Source of the DNA: Donghicola sp036139795
Lineage (GTDB): Bacteria; Pseudomonadota; Alphaproteobacteria; Rhodobacterales; Rhodobacteraceae
Assembly: GCA_036139795.1 (NCBI GenBank)
Contig: JAYZYX010000325.1
Coordinates: 1 to 16,409 of the forward strand
Direction of reading: 5' to 3'
DNA: 16,409 nt
In this document: piece by piece, positions 1 through 7,773 of the stretch
Position numbering within the stretch: the stretch's first letter is position 1
How the letters are laid out: every line of letters begins with the position of its first letter
Made by a program: the position numbers and the translations under genes
The notes under the pieces: generated by a model
Told to the model about the DNA's origin: nothing
Databases searched by the model: none
The model's input: only the letters and a program-made list of their open reading frames with translations

Positions 1-1838
1 ACGTCTACGCCATCGCCGCCCAAAAGCGTGTCATCGCCTTGGTCGCCACGTAGCGAGTCATCGCCGGTTCCACCGATAACCGTATCCGAGCCATAGCCCG
101 CCCAGATCGTATCCGCGCCCGCGCCGCCATCCAGATAGTTGTCGCCCACCAGACCATCGCCGGAACGGTCATCGATGCTATCGTTGCCATCGCCGCCATA
201 GACAACGTCGTCGCCCGCGCCGAACCAGATGGTATCGTCACCAAGACCACCCAGAATGGTGTCGCTGCCGCTGATACCCAGAGTATCCGCTGTGTAAGAG
301 CCCGTGGCCCCGTCCGAATAGTCGGTGATCGCGGTATATGTGCCACCGGTTGCCAGATACTCGACCGTAACGTCGTCATATCCACCGCCGCTATGATCAA
401 CCGAGATGCTGGTGAGCGGTACGGTAAAAGTGATCGTGCCCGTCGTCGACGTGGTGGTCGTGCCAGTAAGTCCGCCATTCGGACCAACGGCGATGCCGCC
501 GCTCAGAACCGCCTCACCGGCGTCGATCATCGACTGAATATTAACGACAACGCCATCAATGGTGATGAGGTTCTCTTCGTTGTTTTCAAGCAGACCGAAG
601 CTCAGGCGAAGGGACGTAACCTCATCAAAAGACACGTTGAGCGTGGCGTCATCATCAACCCGCGCCGCCGGCGTTGAGGCGGCCAGACTAAAGCTGGATA
701 CCGTGTAATTGATGTTGACGGTATCGCCGTTGAAATCGCCGTAGATGATGTCGTTGTCAGCACCACCGTCGATATAATCGGCGCCCGATCCACCAAACAG
801 ACTGTCATTGCCCCCGTCGCCGAAGATAGCGTCGTTGTCGGCACCACCGAAGACAGTGTCGTTGCCAGTCTCGCCGCTGATCCAATCATCGCCTTGACCG
901 CCGTAAACCACGTCAGCGTCATTGCCGGTGTAGATCGTATCGCTGCCGTCTTCGCCGTAGATGGTATCGGCACCGTTCAGCTGCGCACCGTCAAGATCGT
1001 CAATATAGTCGTTACCGCTGCCGCCGTAGACGAGAGCTCCACCCTCGCCATAAAGAATGCGGTCATCGCCTGCGCCACCATCAATAGTGTCCGCGCCCAA
1101 CTCACCATAAATGGTGTCGTTGCCATCGTTGCCTTGCAGGCTGTCGTTCCCGTTGCCACCGTAAATAAGGTCCGCACCCGTCCCGCCCGACACGAAATCA
1201 TTGCCATCACCTGCAACGACGGTGTCCAGACCATCCCCCGCCAGAATATAGTCATCGCCGTTGGTGATCTGGTCGCCCTGCGCATCAGTGTAGCCGACCC
1301 CCATCGAGTCATTGCCCGCTGTGCCATCAACTGGGGTTGCATAGGTACCCACTTCCCGCGCTGCGATCATGTCACCGGCAGTCGTATCGCCGCTGGACTT
1401 GGTCACGTAGTCCAGTGATAGCGATTGAATGGGCTTTGCCGTCAAGGCCAGCTGATCACTGTTCAGTGCGGTTTCCGGCGCTAGGAAGGTGTGTCCCTGA
1501 ACGTCCTGGAAAACATAGGCCGTGATCTGCGCAGTCGTTCCGTCGACATAGGTCAGCGTAATGGCGTATTCGGCAACCGCGTCAAAATTCTGGGTACCAA
1601 ATCCGTTGACGTGGAAACGGTCATAACCGCCGCCATTGTCGATGTCATAGCTGTTGTTGTCGTCTTCCAGAAGGTGATCCGCATAAAGCGTACCAACCCA
1701 GTTATATAGCGGGTCGCTGGCACTTCCGTAGGTGCCAAGAATACCGGCTGCATTTTCGGCAGTATTGTTACCCTGTGTCGTATCGATCAGGGCACGCTGC
1801 CCGAGATACATTACCTGAAACGTCGTCGACGTAGCCAT
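1..1838 (-). CDS. RTX-repeat calcium-binding protein, N-terminal part (cut by left edge)
   Basis: The frame is open from an ATG at 1838 to the window edge, giving 612 residues without a stop. Residues 1-170 form a non-repetitive N-terminal region with no signal peptide. Residues about 171-370 and 516-612 are dense in glycine/aspartate nonapeptides of the GGxGxDxhx type (for example GGNGNDSL, GGQGDDWI, GGLGDDTI), which bind calcium in beta-rolls. Residues about 371-515 are a different Thr/Ser/Val-rich module, likely beta-sandwich. RTX proteins without a signal peptide are normally exported by type I secretion using a C-terminal signal, which would lie outside this window. A GGAG ribosome site (1846-1849) supports the start. 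Related Rhodobacterales proteins often end in a Hint-type domain, but that cannot be checked here. No secretion genes are visible nearby. The family is clear; adhesin, enzyme or S-layer role is unknown. Confidence 0.9.
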   Translation of the reverse strand, partial: MATSTTFQVMYLGQRALIDTTQGNNTAENAAGILGTYGSASDPLYNWVGTLYADHLLEDDNNSYDIDNGGGYDRFHVNGFGTQNFDAVAEYAITLTYVDGTTAQITAYVFQDVQGHTFLAPETALNSDQLALTAKPIQSLSLDYVTKSSGDTTAGDMIAAREVGTYATPVDGTAGNDSMGVGYTDAQGDQITNGDDYILAGDGLDTVVAGDGNDFVSGGTGADLIYGGNGNDSLQGNDGNDTIYGELGADTIDGGAGDDRILYGEGGALVYGGSGNDYIDDLDGAQLNGADTIYGEDGSDTIYTGNDADVVYGGQGDDWISGETGNDTVFGGADNDAIFGDGGNDSLFGGSGADYIDGGADNDIIYGDFNGDTVNINYTVSSFSLAASTPAARVDDDATLNVSFDEVTSLRLSFGLLENNEENLITIDGVVVNIQSMIDAGEAVLSGGIAVGPNGGLTGTTTTSTTGTITFTVPLTSISVDHSGGGYDDVTVEYLATGGTYTAITDYSDGATGSYTADTLGISGSDTILGGLGDDTIWFGAGDDVVYGGDGNDSIDDRSGDGLVGDNYLDGGAGADTIWAGYGSDTVIGGTGDDSLRGDQGDDTLLGGDGVD

Positions 1839-1876
1839 TCACCAACTCCGGAATTCGTAAAACCACCAAAAGAACG

Positions 1877-1905
1877 ATGATCTCGCTAGAGTAGAACTAC
1901 GTCAA
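1877..1905 (-). promoter_or_regulatory. candidate sigma-70 promoter of the RTX gene
   Basis: Read on the minus strand, TTGACG (1905-1900) is followed after exactly 17 bases by GATCAT (1882-1877). The -35 box matches the consensus at five of six positions and the -10 box at four of six. Transcription would start near 1870, leaving a leader of about 30 bases before the ATG at 1838. This is inference from spacing and similarity only. Confidence 0.35.
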
Positions 1906-2025
1906 AATTAAGGTCAGGTTACCAATTCCATCACAATGCCCAATAAGATGACCACAGTGATAAGAATTCGATCTAATGAACGTATCCATAAGAACTTGTT
2001 ATTTATCAGATATTTAAGAATTAAA

Positions 2026-2042
2026 TGCACTTTTTATGTGCA
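2026..2042 (-). terminator. weak hairpin after the LuxR-type gene
   Basis: TGCAC (2026-2030) and GTGCA (2038-2042) form a perfect 5-bp inverted repeat around a 7-base loop, starting 4 bases beyond the stop codon of the LuxR-type gene. On the minus strand it is followed by TTTAATTCTT. The stem is short and AT-flanked, so termination is possible but weakly supported. Confidence 0.3.
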
Positions 2043-2046
2043 GGTT

Positions 2047-3084
2047 CTAGACAGAGCCACCACGCCGCCCGCAAGAGAGAACGGCACTATCATAGACAAG
2101 TTTAATTAACGCAGGCTGACCGCTCACGCCGGTCCGCGCGTAGATCTGCTTGGAACAACTACGTGTTGTCTCGATCGTCCACCCCAAAACCTCGGAGGCT
2201 TGCTTTAGGCTATCTCCGGCGCAGAGCCGCGCCAGCAATCGCGCCTCGCTGGGACTGAGGCTAAAATGTGTGGCGAACTGAGCATCAGAAAGCTGCGCGT
2301 AATCGGGTGCAACGCGCAAAACCGCGCGGATCACCGGCTCTTCGTGGAACACGTCAGGGCGCAGAACCATCTCGGTCAAAGGCGCGTCTGATATACGCAG
2401 TGTCTGTGTGCCCGTGTCTGCCACCGCCCGCGAAAAGGCCCCGCGAAAGGCCGCGGCGATGGCGGGGTCTGAAGGCTCGAACCGGCGACGTTCGGACAGG
2501 CGCAGACCTTGCATGGCCTCCCACTCTGCCGCAAAATCCGACAGCGCCAGCATTTTTCCTGCGGTGTCAAACAGGATCCAGCCGACCCCCAGCTGCGCCC
2601 CCGCCTCTGCATCGAAACGGGCAAGGGTTTGAGTACGCAGCGCCGCCAGATACCCCTCGGTCGCTTGGCCCAGAAAAGGCGCAAGGCCGCTTAGATACTG
2701 CCCCTCGACACTGCGAAAGTCCCTTGCGTGGACGGGTCGCGACACCATCACCACCACAGATGTCACCCCATCAATACGGGCCTTCATTAACCGCGTTGGT
2801 CCCTCTAGCGCGGCAGATGTCAGGTCCTCTTGGCCGTAAACCCGATCAAAGCGCATCCGAAGGACGCTGTCGGACGGCAACTCTGGCGACGTACCCTGAC
2901 GGGCGGAAAAGATCATGTTTCCAGCACGTTCGACCCGCAGCAACGCACTCTCTGCCCGCGTCACCGCGCAGAGTTCTGACAGGAATCCCTGCCAAGCGTC
3001 TTCGGCCGTCCCCGCATGCGACCCCGACAAAGCCGCTGAAAAAAGCGCCCGAACCAGCGCCGTCTGTTCATCAAAAAGTGCCAT
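2047..3084 (-). CDS. LuxR-family (helix-turn-helix) transcriptional regulator
   Basis: The product has 345 residues. The C-terminal segment, about 273-332, has the LuxR/FixJ DNA-binding pattern: LSPSEARLLARLCAGDSLKQ, a helix-turn-helix with TIETTRS, then a TGVSGQPALIKLV tail. The middle (about 160-200, LGVGWILFDTAG) resembles a PAS-like sensor fold. There is no recognisable autoinducer-binding or response-receiver domain, so this is not obviously a quorum sensor. The gene is divergent from cysD with only 85 bases between the start codons, and that gap holds a near-palindrome. The arrangement suggests control of cysDNC and perhaps of itself, by inference only. The ATG at 3084 has a weak ribosome site (CCGGAA close by, a G-run about 14 bases upstream). 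The signal it senses cannot be read from the sequence. Confidence 0.85.
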   Translation of the reverse strand: MALFDEQTALVRALFSAALSGSHAGTAEDAWQGFLSELCAVTRAESALLRVERAGNMIFSARQGTSPELPSDSVLRMRFDRVYGQEDLTSAALEGPTRLMKARIDGVTSVVVMVSRPVHARDFRSVEGQYLSGLAPFLGQATEGYLAALRTQTLARFDAEAGAQLGVGWILFDTAGKMLALSDFAAEWEAMQGLRLSERRRFEPSDPAIAAAFRGAFSRAVADTGTQTLRISDAPLTEMVLRPDVFHEEPVIRAVLRVAPDYAQLSDAQFATHFSLSPSEARLLARLCAGDSLKQASEVLGWTIETTRSCSKQIYARTGVSGQPALIKLVYDSAVLSCGRRGGSV

Positions 3085-3087
3085 ATT

Positions 3088-3130
3088 CCGGATTTACCCC
3101 CCATTTGGGAGGTACACCAGAAAAATCCGG
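3088..3130. repeat. 8-bp inverted repeat flanking the operator candidate
   Basis: CCGGATTT (3088-3095) and AAATCCGG (3123-3130) are perfect inverted copies separated by 27 bases. They enclose the 18-bp near-palindrome but are not centred on it, so they may be separate half-sites or a cruciform stem. Confidence 0.5.
3096..3113. promoter_or_regulatory. candidate operator palindrome between the LuxR-type gene and cysD
   Basis: ACCCCCCATTTGGGAGGT is an 18-bp palindrome with a single mismatched pair (3099/3110) around a central TT. It lies 11 bases upstream of the luxR-type start codon and 56 bases upstream of the cysD start. Symmetry and position in a short divergent promoter region fit a dimeric regulator site. 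No regulator is proven to bind it. Confidence 0.45.
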
Positions 3131-3169
3131 TGGTTATCTGGGCAGAATTCCAAGAGTTGGCGATTGAAC

Positions 3170-4075
3170 ATGACACAGAAAACACTGACCCACCTTCAGC
3201 GTCTGGAAGCTGAAAGCATTCAAATCCTGCGCGAAGTCGTGGCGGAAGCAGAAAACCCTGTCATGCTGTATAGTGTGGGCAAGGACAGCGCCGTGATGCT
3301 GCACCTTGCCAAAAAAGCGTTTTACCCTGCCCCGCCCCCTTTCCCCCTGATGCACGTGGACACCACCTGGAAGTTCCAGGACATGTACGCCCTGCGTGAC
3401 AAGGCCGCTGCCGAAGCGGGGATGGAGCTGATTGTTTATCAGAACCCCGAAGCGAAAGAGCGCGGCATCAACCCGTTCGACCACGGCTCGCTGCACACCG
3501 ACATGTGGAAGACCGAAGGTCTGAAGCAGGCGCTGGACAAGCATGGCTTTGACGTGGCCTTCGGCGGCGCACGCCGCGACGAAGAGAAATCCCGCGCGAA
3601 AGAGCGTGTGTTCTCGTTCCGCTCGGCCAACCACCGTTGGGACCCCAAAAACCAGCGCCCCGAACTCTGGAGCCTGTACAACGCCCGCAAAGCCAAGGGC
3701 GAAAGCGTCCGCGTGTTCCCGATCTCGAACTGGACCGAGTTGGACATCTGGCAGTACATCCATCTGGAAGGCATCGAAATCGTGCCGCTGTATTTCTCGG
3801 CAGAGCGCCCCACCGTGGAACGCGACGGCCTGCTCTTGATGGTCGATGACGAACGTTTCCCGCTGAAAGACGGCGAAGAGCCCAAGATGCGCTCGGTCCG
3901 TTTCCGCACCCTTGGTTGCTACCCGCTGACCGGTGCCGTGGAGTCGCAGGCCAAGACCCTTCCGGAAGTGATCCAAGAGATGCTTCTGACCACCACATCC
4001 GAACGTCAGGGCCGCGCGATCGACCATGACCAAGCCGCCTCGATGGAGAAGAAAAAGCAGGAAGGCTACTTCTAA
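3170..4075 (+). CDS. cysD: sulfate adenylyltransferase subunit 2 (ATP sulfurylase small subunit)
   Basis: With CysN this catalyses ATP plus sulfate to adenosine 5'-phosphosulfate (APS) and pyrophosphate, the first step of assimilatory sulfate activation in the cytoplasm. The 301 residues match the usual length of about 300. The ATP-pyrophosphatase loop SVGKDS is at residues 35-40, followed by the family blocks HVDTTWKF, FGGARRDEEKSRAKERVFSF and the characteristic C-terminus SMEKKKQEGYF. The frame is open 85 codons further upstream, but that stretch crosses the promoter and overlaps the divergent gene; homology to CysD begins at MTQKTLTHL, so the ATG at 3170 is chosen. The ribosome site is weak. 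cysNC follows after about 50 bases, consistent with one transcript. No PAPS or sulfite reductase gene is in the window. Confidence 0.97.
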   Translation: MTQKTLTHLQRLEAESIQILREVVAEAENPVMLYSVGKDSAVMLHLAKKAFYPAPPPFPLMHVDTTWKFQDMYALRDKAAAEAGMELIVYQNPEAKERGINPFDHGSLHTDMWKTEGLKQALDKHGFDVAFGGARRDEEKSRAKERVFSFRSANHRWDPKNQRPELWSLYNARKAKGESVRVFPISNWTELDIWQYIHLEGIEIVPLYFSAERPTVERDGLLLMVDDERFPLKDGEEPKMRSVRFRTLGCYPLTGAVESQAKTLPEVIQEMLLTTTSERQGRAIDHDQAASMEKKKQEGYF

Positions 4076-4125
4076 GCCCCTCTTTTCCCTCTGTCTTTTA
4101 CCATCGAATGAATGCAGGTAATCCC

Positions 4126-6033
4126 ATGACGACCCAAGATCCGATTTACAAAACCGACGCCCTGATCGCCGAAGACATCGACGCCTATCTGGAAACCCAC
4201 CAGCACAAGACCATGCTGCGTTTCATCACCTGCGGGTCGGTGGACGATGGCAAATCAACCCTGATCGGCCGTCTGCTGTACGACAGCAAGATGATCTTTG
4301 AAGACCAGCTGGCCGCACTGGAAGCGGACAGCAAGCGCGTTGGCACCCAAGGCGGCGAGATCGACTTTGCCCTTCTGGTGGACGGTCTGGCCGCCGAGCG
4401 CGAGCAAGGCATCACCATCGACGTGGCCTATCGCTTCTTTGCCACCGAAAAGCGCAAGTTCATCGTTGCCGACACCCCCGGCCACGAACAGGACACCCGC
4501 AACATGGTCCCCGGTGCCTCGACCGCCGATCTGGCCGTGATCCTGATCGACGCCCGCAAAGGCGTGCTGACCCAGACCCGCCGTCACAGCTATCTGGTGA
4601 ACCTTCTGGGCATCAAGAATGTGGTGCTGGCCGTCAACAAGATGGATCTGGTTGGCTACAGCCAAGAGACCTTTGACAGCATCGTTGCGGACTACAAAGC
4701 CTTTGCACAGAGCATCGGCATTGAAGAGTTCACCGCGATCCCGATCTCGGGCTACTGCGGCGACAACATCACCGCCAATAGCGAAAACACTCCGTGGTAC
4801 ACCGGCACCGCCCTGTTGCCGCACCTTGAAGCGGTTGAGGTCAACAACACCGCGGATCAGGACAAATCCTTCTGCTTGCCGGTTCAGTGGGTCAACCGTC
4901 CCAACCTTGATTTCCGCGGCTTTGCGGGCACCATCGCCAGCGGCACCATCCGCCCCGGTGATGCGATCCGCGTACTGCCGTCGGGCAAAACCTCGACCGT
5001 GGCCCGCATCGTCAGCCTTGAAGGCGACCGCGATCTGGCCGTCGCTGGCGAGGCTGTGACCATCACGCTGGCAGATGAGATCGACTGCTCGCGCGGTCAG
5101 GTGATCGTTGCGGCACAAGACCCGCTGGAAGTGGCCGACCAATTCGAAAGCACGCTGGTCTGGATGGACGAGAACGCTCTGGTTCCCGGCCGTGCCTACT
5201 GGCTGAAGATCGGCACCCAGACCGTTTCGGCCACAGTGCAGCACCCCAAGTATGAGGTAAACGTCAACACGCAGGAACATCTGGCCTCGAAAACGCTGGA
5301 CCTGAACGCGATTGGCGTGGCGAATATCACCACCGACCGCGAAATCCCCTTTGCGCCCTATGCAGAGAACCGCACCCTTGGCGGGTTCATCCTGATCGAC
5401 AAGATGACCAACCACACGGTTGCCGCGGGGATGATCCACTTTGCCCTGCGCCGCGCCCAGAACATCCACTGGCAGGCGACCGATATCGACCGCGAACACC
5501 ACGCCAACATGAAGCACCAGAAACCTGCGGTGCTGTGGCTGACCGGTCTGTCGGGTTCGGGTAAATCGACCATCGCCAACATCATCGAGAAGAAGCTGGC
5601 GCGAATGAACCGCCACACTTTCCTGCTGGACGGCGACAACGTGCGTCACGGTCTGAACAAGGACCTTGGCTTTACCGAAGCGGATCGCGTGGAAAACATC
5701 CGCCGCGTGGGCGAAGTGGCCAAGCTGATGACCGACGCCGGCCTCATTGTGATCACCGCCTTCATCTCGCCCTTCCGTTCGGAGCGCGACATGGTGCGCA
5801 GCATGATGCAGCCTGGCGAGTTCATCGAGGTCTTCGTCGACACCCCGCTGGAGGTGGCAGAAGAGCGCGACGTGAAAGGTCTTTACGCGAAGGCCCGTTC
5901 GGGTGCGCTGAAGAACTTCACCGGCATCGACAGCCCCTATGAGGCGCCGATGAACGCGGAAATTCGCATCGACACAACGGCGACGACCGCAGATGAAGCT
6001 GCTGATCTGATCATCGCACGCTTGATCCCGTAA
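4126..6033 (+). CDS. cysNC: bifunctional sulfate adenylyltransferase subunit 1 / adenylylsulfate kinase
   Basis: This is a fusion of CysN and CysC (NodQ-like), 635 residues. The N-terminal GTPase couples GTP hydrolysis to APS synthesis by CysD. G1 GSVDDGKS is at 37-44, G3 DTPGH at 116-120 and G4 NKMD at 171-174, followed by EF-Tu-like beta-barrel domains to about residue 440. The C-terminal APS kinase domain (about 458-635) has the P-loop GLSGSGKS at 474-481 and the blocks FLLDGDNVRHGLN and AFISPFRSERDMVR. It phosphorylates APS to PAPS, the sulfate donor for reduction or sulfation. The ATG at 4126 is preferred because AGG (4116-4118) sits 7 bases upstream. An in-frame ATG at 4108 would add 6 residues but lacks such a site. 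The gene ends before a strong terminator. CysNC fusions are common in alphaproteobacteria. Confidence 0.97.
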   Translation: MTTQDPIYKTDALIAEDIDAYLETHQHKTMLRFITCGSVDDGKSTLIGRLLYDSKMIFEDQLAALEADSKRVGTQGGEIDFALLVDGLAAEREQGITIDVAYRFFATEKRKFIVADTPGHEQDTRNMVPGASTADLAVILIDARKGVLTQTRRHSYLVNLLGIKNVVLAVNKMDLVGYSQETFDSIVADYKAFAQSIGIEEFTAIPISGYCGDNITANSENTPWYTGTALLPHLEAVEVNNTADQDKSFCLPVQWVNRPNLDFRGFAGTIASGTIRPGDAIRVLPSGKTSTVARIVSLEGDRDLAVAGEAVTITLADEIDCSRGQVIVAAQDPLEVADQFESTLVWMDENALVPGRAYWLKIGTQTVSATVQHPKYEVNVNTQEHLASKTLDLNAIGVANITTDREIPFAPYAENRTLGGFILIDKMTNHTVAAGMIHFALRRAQNIHWQATDIDREHHANMKHQKPAVLWLTGLSGSGKSTIANIIEKKLARMNRHTFLLDGDNVRHGLNKDLGFTEADRVENIRRVGEVAKLMTDAGLIVITAFISPFRSERDMVRSMMQPGEFIEVFVDTPLEVAEERDVKGLYAKARSGALKNFTGIDSPYEAPMNAEIRIDTTATTADEAADLIIARLIP

Positions 6034-6061
6034 TTTCGAGATCTCCAGCCTGTCAAAAGAG

Positions 6062-6094
6062 AACGGCGCGTCCCTGTTGGGCGCGCCGTTTTTT
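6062..6094 (+). terminator. intrinsic terminator of cysDNC
   Basis: AACGGCGCG (6062-6070) pairs perfectly with CGCGCCGTT (6082-6090), and inner CCC/GGG bases can extend the stem. It is followed by a run of six T (6089-6094). It begins 28 bases after the cysNC stop and is a textbook rho-independent terminator. Confidence 0.9.
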
Positions 6095-6121
6095 AAGTTG
6101 TTTTGTAGGGTTCGGCTTGTT

Positions 6122-6170
6122 GGGGGCTCTGCCCCCGGCCTTTGGCCTCCCCCGAGGTATTTTTGCCAAG
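6122..6170. repeat. REP-like multi-hairpin intergenic element
   Basis: Two tight hairpins lie back to back: GGGGGC-TCT-GCCCCC (6122-6136) and GGCC-TTT-GGCC (6137-6147). They are followed by TCCCCCGAGGTATTTTTGCC. From memory, near-identical strings recur between genes in Rhodobacterales genomes, often near 3' ends, so this is probably a dispersed palindromic element. The hairpins are seen directly; the dispersal is recollection, since only one copy lies in the window. Confidence 0.55.
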
Positions 6171-6177
6171 ATGAAGG

Positions 6178-6206
6178 CAGGGCGCTTTTTGGGGCGCCCT
6201 GTTTTT
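6178..6206. terminator. hairpin with T-run at the end of the catabolic operon
   Basis: CAGGGCGC (6178-6185) and GCGCCCTG (6194-6201) form a perfect 8-bp stem with an 8-base loop, followed on the plus strand by TTTTT (6202-6206). By its T-run it points rightward as a second stop for cysDNC transcripts. It also lies 7 bases beyond the stop codon of the minus-strand aldehyde dehydrogenase gene, so it may serve both converging operons. Confidence 0.55.
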
Positions 6207-6208
6207 CT

Positions 6209-7723
6209 TTAGCTGAAGCTTTCCGAGAGCAGTTCTGCGGGCAGGTTCTGGTAGCAGACGGGCCGCAGGAAGCGGCGGATGGCGAGGGTGCCGACGGACG
6301 TTGCGCCGAAGTTGGTGGAGGCGGGGTAAGGGCCGCCGTGAACCATGGCGTCGCAGACCTCGACCCCCGTGGGGAAGCCGTTGGCCAGCACGCGGCCTGC
6401 CTTGCGCTCAAGGATCGGTAGAAGGGCGCGGGCGATGTCGGTGTCGGCATCGTCCATATGCAGGGTGGCGGTCAACTGGCCTTGGAAGCTACGGGCGATC
6501 TTCTGGAGTTGCTCGGCGTCTTTGGCCACGACGACGAGGCCGAGGGGGCCGAAGACCTCTTCGCTGAGGGTGTGGTTGCCGAGCCAGTCTTCGGCAGTGA
6601 CCTTGAAGAGGAAGGGCTTGGCTTGGCGCGTGTCGCACATGGAGGTCACGAGGTCCTGCACGCCGGTCTGTGCGCCCATTTTCGCCGCGCCCGAGGTGTA
6701 GGCCTGCGCGATGCCGTCCGTGAGCATGGTCTGTGCGCCGCTGGCCGAGAGGGCGGCTTGGGCGGCATGGATGAAGGCGTCGGCCTGAGGCCCTTCGATC
6801 ACCACGGCGATGCCGGGGTTGGTGCAGAACTGGCCGGCGCCCATGGTCAGCGAGGCCGCCCACCCCTGCCCTAGTGCCTCGCCGCGATTTGCGATGGCGG
6901 CGGGCAGCATGAACATGGGGTTCACGGAGCCAAGCTCGCCAAAGAAGGGGATCGGAGTGTCGCGCTGTGCGCAAAGATCAAAGAGGGCGCGGCCCCCGGC
7001 GAGGCTGCCGGTAAAGCCCACCGCATTGATCAGCGGATGCTGGACCAGAGCGGTGCCCACGTCGCGCTTGCCCCCTTGGATCAGGCTGAAGACGCCTTTG
7101 GGCATGCCGGTTTGCTGGATCGCGGCGTGGATGGCCTCGGCGATGATTTCACCGGTGCCCGGGTGGGCGCTGTGACCTTTGACCACCACGGGGCAGCCGG
7201 CGGCCAGTGCGCTGGCGGTGTCGCCACCGGCGGTCGAGAAGGCCAGCGGGAAGTTCGATGCGCCGAAGACCGCCACAGGGCCGATGGGGCGCTGCATCAT
7301 CTTGAGGTCGGGACGCGGCAGGGGCGCGCGGTCAGGCAGCGCCGCGTCATGGCGGCGGTCCAGATAGTCGCCCGCCAGAATATGGGAGGCAAAGAGGCGC
7401 AGCTGGCCGGTGGTGCGGCCACGCTCGCCCTGCAGGCGGACTTCGGGAAGGCCGGTTTCTTGCGTGCCGATCTGGGTGATGGCCTCGGCGCGGGCCTCGA
7501 TCTGGTCAGCGATTGCATTCAGGAAGTCGGCGCGCTGCTGGCGGGTGGTGTAGCCGTAGGTCCAGAAGGCCTCTTCGGCGGCCGCGCAGGCGGCGTTCAC
7601 CAGATCGGGGGTGCCGACGGAAAAGCTGTGGGCGGGGCCGTGGGCCGGTTCCGATTGAAAGGTGACGTCCGAGGCGATCCAGTCACCTGCGATCAGGTGC
7701 TTGCCGTGGGGGGTGAAGCTCAT
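6209..7723 (-). CDS. aldehyde dehydrogenase, alpha-ketoglutarate-semialdehyde (2,5-dioxovalerate) type
   Basis: The product is a 504-residue NAD(P)-dependent aldehyde dehydrogenase. Catalytic residues are visible: Asn157 in ASNFP, Lys182 in VVVKGHSAHPG, Glu263 in FFGELGSVNP and Cys300 in GQFCTNPG. The FGASNFPLAFSTAGGDTASA and ELGSVNP signatures fit the group that oxidises 2-oxoglutarate semialdehyde to 2-oxoglutarate, the last step of the oxidative (Weimberg-type) pentose, hexarate and hydroxyproline routes. The ATG at 7723 is chosen because AGGA (7730-7733) lies 6 bases upstream; an upstream ATG at 7744 would add 7 residues but overlaps a hairpin. It is the last gene of the operon, 72 bases after the RraA-like gene, across a terminator-like hairpin. 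Glycolaldehyde or another short aldehyde is an alternative substrate if the RraA-like partner is an aldolase. Confidence 0.88.
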   Translation of the reverse strand: MSFTPHGKHLIAGDWIASDVTFQSEPAHGPAHSFSVGTPDLVNAACAAAEEAFWTYGYTTRQQRADFLNAIADQIEARAEAITQIGTQETGLPEVRLQGERGRTTGQLRLFASHILAGDYLDRRHDAALPDRAPLPRPDLKMMQRPIGPVAVFGASNFPLAFSTAGGDTASALAAGCPVVVKGHSAHPGTGEIIAEAIHAAIQQTGMPKGVFSLIQGGKRDVGTALVQHPLINAVGFTGSLAGGRALFDLCAQRDTPIPFFGELGSVNPMFMLPAAIANRGEALGQGWAASLTMGAGQFCTNPGIAVVIEGPQADAFIHAAQAALSASGAQTMLTDGIAQAYTSGAAKMGAQTGVQDLVTSMCDTRQAKPFLFKVTAEDWLGNHTLSEEVFGPLGLVVVAKDAEQLQKIARSFQGQLTATLHMDDADTDIARALLPILERKAGRVLANGFPTGVEVCDAMVHGGPYPASTNFGATSVGTLAIRRFLRPVCYQNLPAELLSESFS

Positions 7724-7747
7724 GTGCTGTCCTTTTGTCATCAAACG

Positions 7748-7773
7748 AAAGGCGCGGAACTTGCCGCGCCCTT
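7748..7773 (-). terminator. intra-operon hairpin between the RraA-like and aldehyde dehydrogenase genes
   Basis: GGCGCGG (7751-7757) and CCGCGCC (7764-7770) form a 7-bp GC stem with a 6-base loop, flanked by A/T pairs. On the minus strand it is followed by TTTCGTTTG. It resembles a partial terminator or a processing/stability stem that would lower or uncouple aldehyde dehydrogenase expression. Confidence 0.45.

Larger units (their letters stand above)
1839..2046. other. AT-rich intergenic region upstream of the RTX gene
   Basis: This is about 208 bases with no credible gene. It is visibly more AT-rich than all flanking genes. Besides the candidate promoter it holds four copies of TAAGA (1944-1948, 1961-1965, 1989-1993, 2015-2019), two of them extended to TAAGAATT (1961-1968, 2015-2022). 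These could be regulator sites or simple AT-rich chance. Confidence 0.5.

Noticed and set aside
393..1709. Several plus- and minus-strand frames of 60-170 codons inside the RTX gene
   Set aside because: They arise from the repeat sequence read in wrong frames; the true frame has no stop from 1838 to the left edge.
1..1838. CRISPR-like or satellite-like repetition
   Set aside because: The repeats are imperfect, in frame with a continuous minus-strand coding sequence, and translate to calcium-binding nonapeptides, so they are protein repeats.
2915..3169. An N-terminal extension of cysD by 85 codons
   Set aside because: It would overlap the divergent regulator gene and the promoter region, has no CysD similarity, and would exceed the normal family length of about 300 residues.
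4255..6450. A 731-codon open frame on the minus strand opposite cysNC
   Set aside because: It is the mirror of a well-conserved GC-rich gene on the other strand, with no domain recognisable, no ribosome site, and it crosses the terminator between the operons.
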